DNA of 64,000 nt from Streptomyces cellulosae (GTDB lineage Bacteria > Actinomycetota > Actinomycetes > Streptomycetales > Streptomycetaceae): positions 1 through 64,000 of the forward strand of contig NZ_JOEV01000018.1 of the NCBI RefSeq assembly GCF_000721105.1. The letters run 5' to 3'. Both the position numbers and the translations under genes were made by a program. This document shows, piece after piece, positions 63,942 through 64,000 of this stretch. The notes under the pieces were generated by a model that saw nothing but the letters and a program-made list of their open reading frames with translations, had not been told where the DNA came from and made no database searches. How positions within the stretch are numbered: the stretch's first letter is position 1; every line of letters starts with the position of its first letter.

Positions 63942-64000
63942 TCAGTCCGTTCCGATCTTCAGCCGGGCACGGGCGCCCTTGAAGAGGGCGGTGCCCCGTT
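63942..64000 (-). CDS. C-terminal end of a gene running off the window
   Basis: The minus-strand frame RGTALFKGARARLKIGTD ends at a TGA (63942-63944) and continues beyond the window edge. Base composition and the basic C-terminus look like the end of a real gene. Too short to identify. Confidence 0.4.
   Translation of the reverse strand, partial: RGTALFKGARARLKIGTD

Overview
The window is high-GC (about 70 percent or more) actinobacterial chromosome, almost certainly Streptomyces. The signs are the extreme third-position GC, GTG and TTG starts, the DUF6350, DUF3017, DUF5682 and DUF5691 families, a LAETG sortase substrate, an icmB-type cobalamin subunit, and a gene order (mdh, folD, purNH, sucCD, icmB, pcrA, guaA) that looks like the core of a Streptomyces chromosome. 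I see no rRNA, tRNA, prophage, CRISPR array or complete insertion sequence.

Layout. 0-9 kb: an aldehyde dehydrogenase, malate dehydrogenase, two membrane-anchored XRE-type proteins, a DUF3017 protein and folD. 9-18 kb: an FHA protein coupled to an unusual membrane Ser/Thr kinase with an external lytic-transglycosylase-like domain, purN-purH, DUF6350, and an HTH/sigma-like membrane protein. 18-24 kb: sucD-sucC, then two repeat-rich secreted proteins. 24-33 kb: a divergent accessory cluster of MoxR AAA+, DUF5682, a newly spotted 50-aa ORF and a VWA protein on one strand, and a SWIM zinc-finger protein and DUF5691 on the other. 33-44 kb: icmB, a lipase-like protein, an M23 peptidase, pcrA, and two NlpC/P60 hydrolases, the first behind a ydaO-type (c-di-AMP) riboswitch. 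43.5-46 kb: a patchy region with a RidA protein, an RsbW-like relic, and a CGNR regulator divergent from an alpha/beta hydrolase. 46-50 kb: an envelope-stress-like PspC kinase/LuxR regulator pair divergent from a PspC/LiaF-like protein. 50-57 kb: a small TA-flanked MITE-like element, DoxX, DUF4429/SHOCT, a class II aldolase family protein, a PPOX-like protein, guaA, and chorismate mutase behind a Phe/Tyr leader-peptide attenuator. 57-64 kb: a hypothetical membrane protein, a LAETG surface protein, a GMC oxidoreductase and a succinic-semialdehyde dehydrogenase.

Main conclusion of the hunt. The 24.5-33 kb cluster is the best candidate for an under-described system. Both of its divergent transcription units carry matches to the RecA-independent DNA-damage promoter of actinobacteria (TTGTCAGTG-N8-TAnnnT, the PafBC type), arranged as an 11-bp inverted repeat. 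The only other copy I noticed lies directly in front of the helicase gene pcrA. The cluster therefore looks DNA-damage inducible. It is also flanked by a 170-bp, nearly identical inverted duplication of part of the SWIM gene. Other notable items are the chorismate mutase attenuator, the kinase-lysozyme-like fusion, tandem repeats placed exactly over the stop codons of several minus-strand genes, and a MITE whose target-site TA completes the doxX stop codon.
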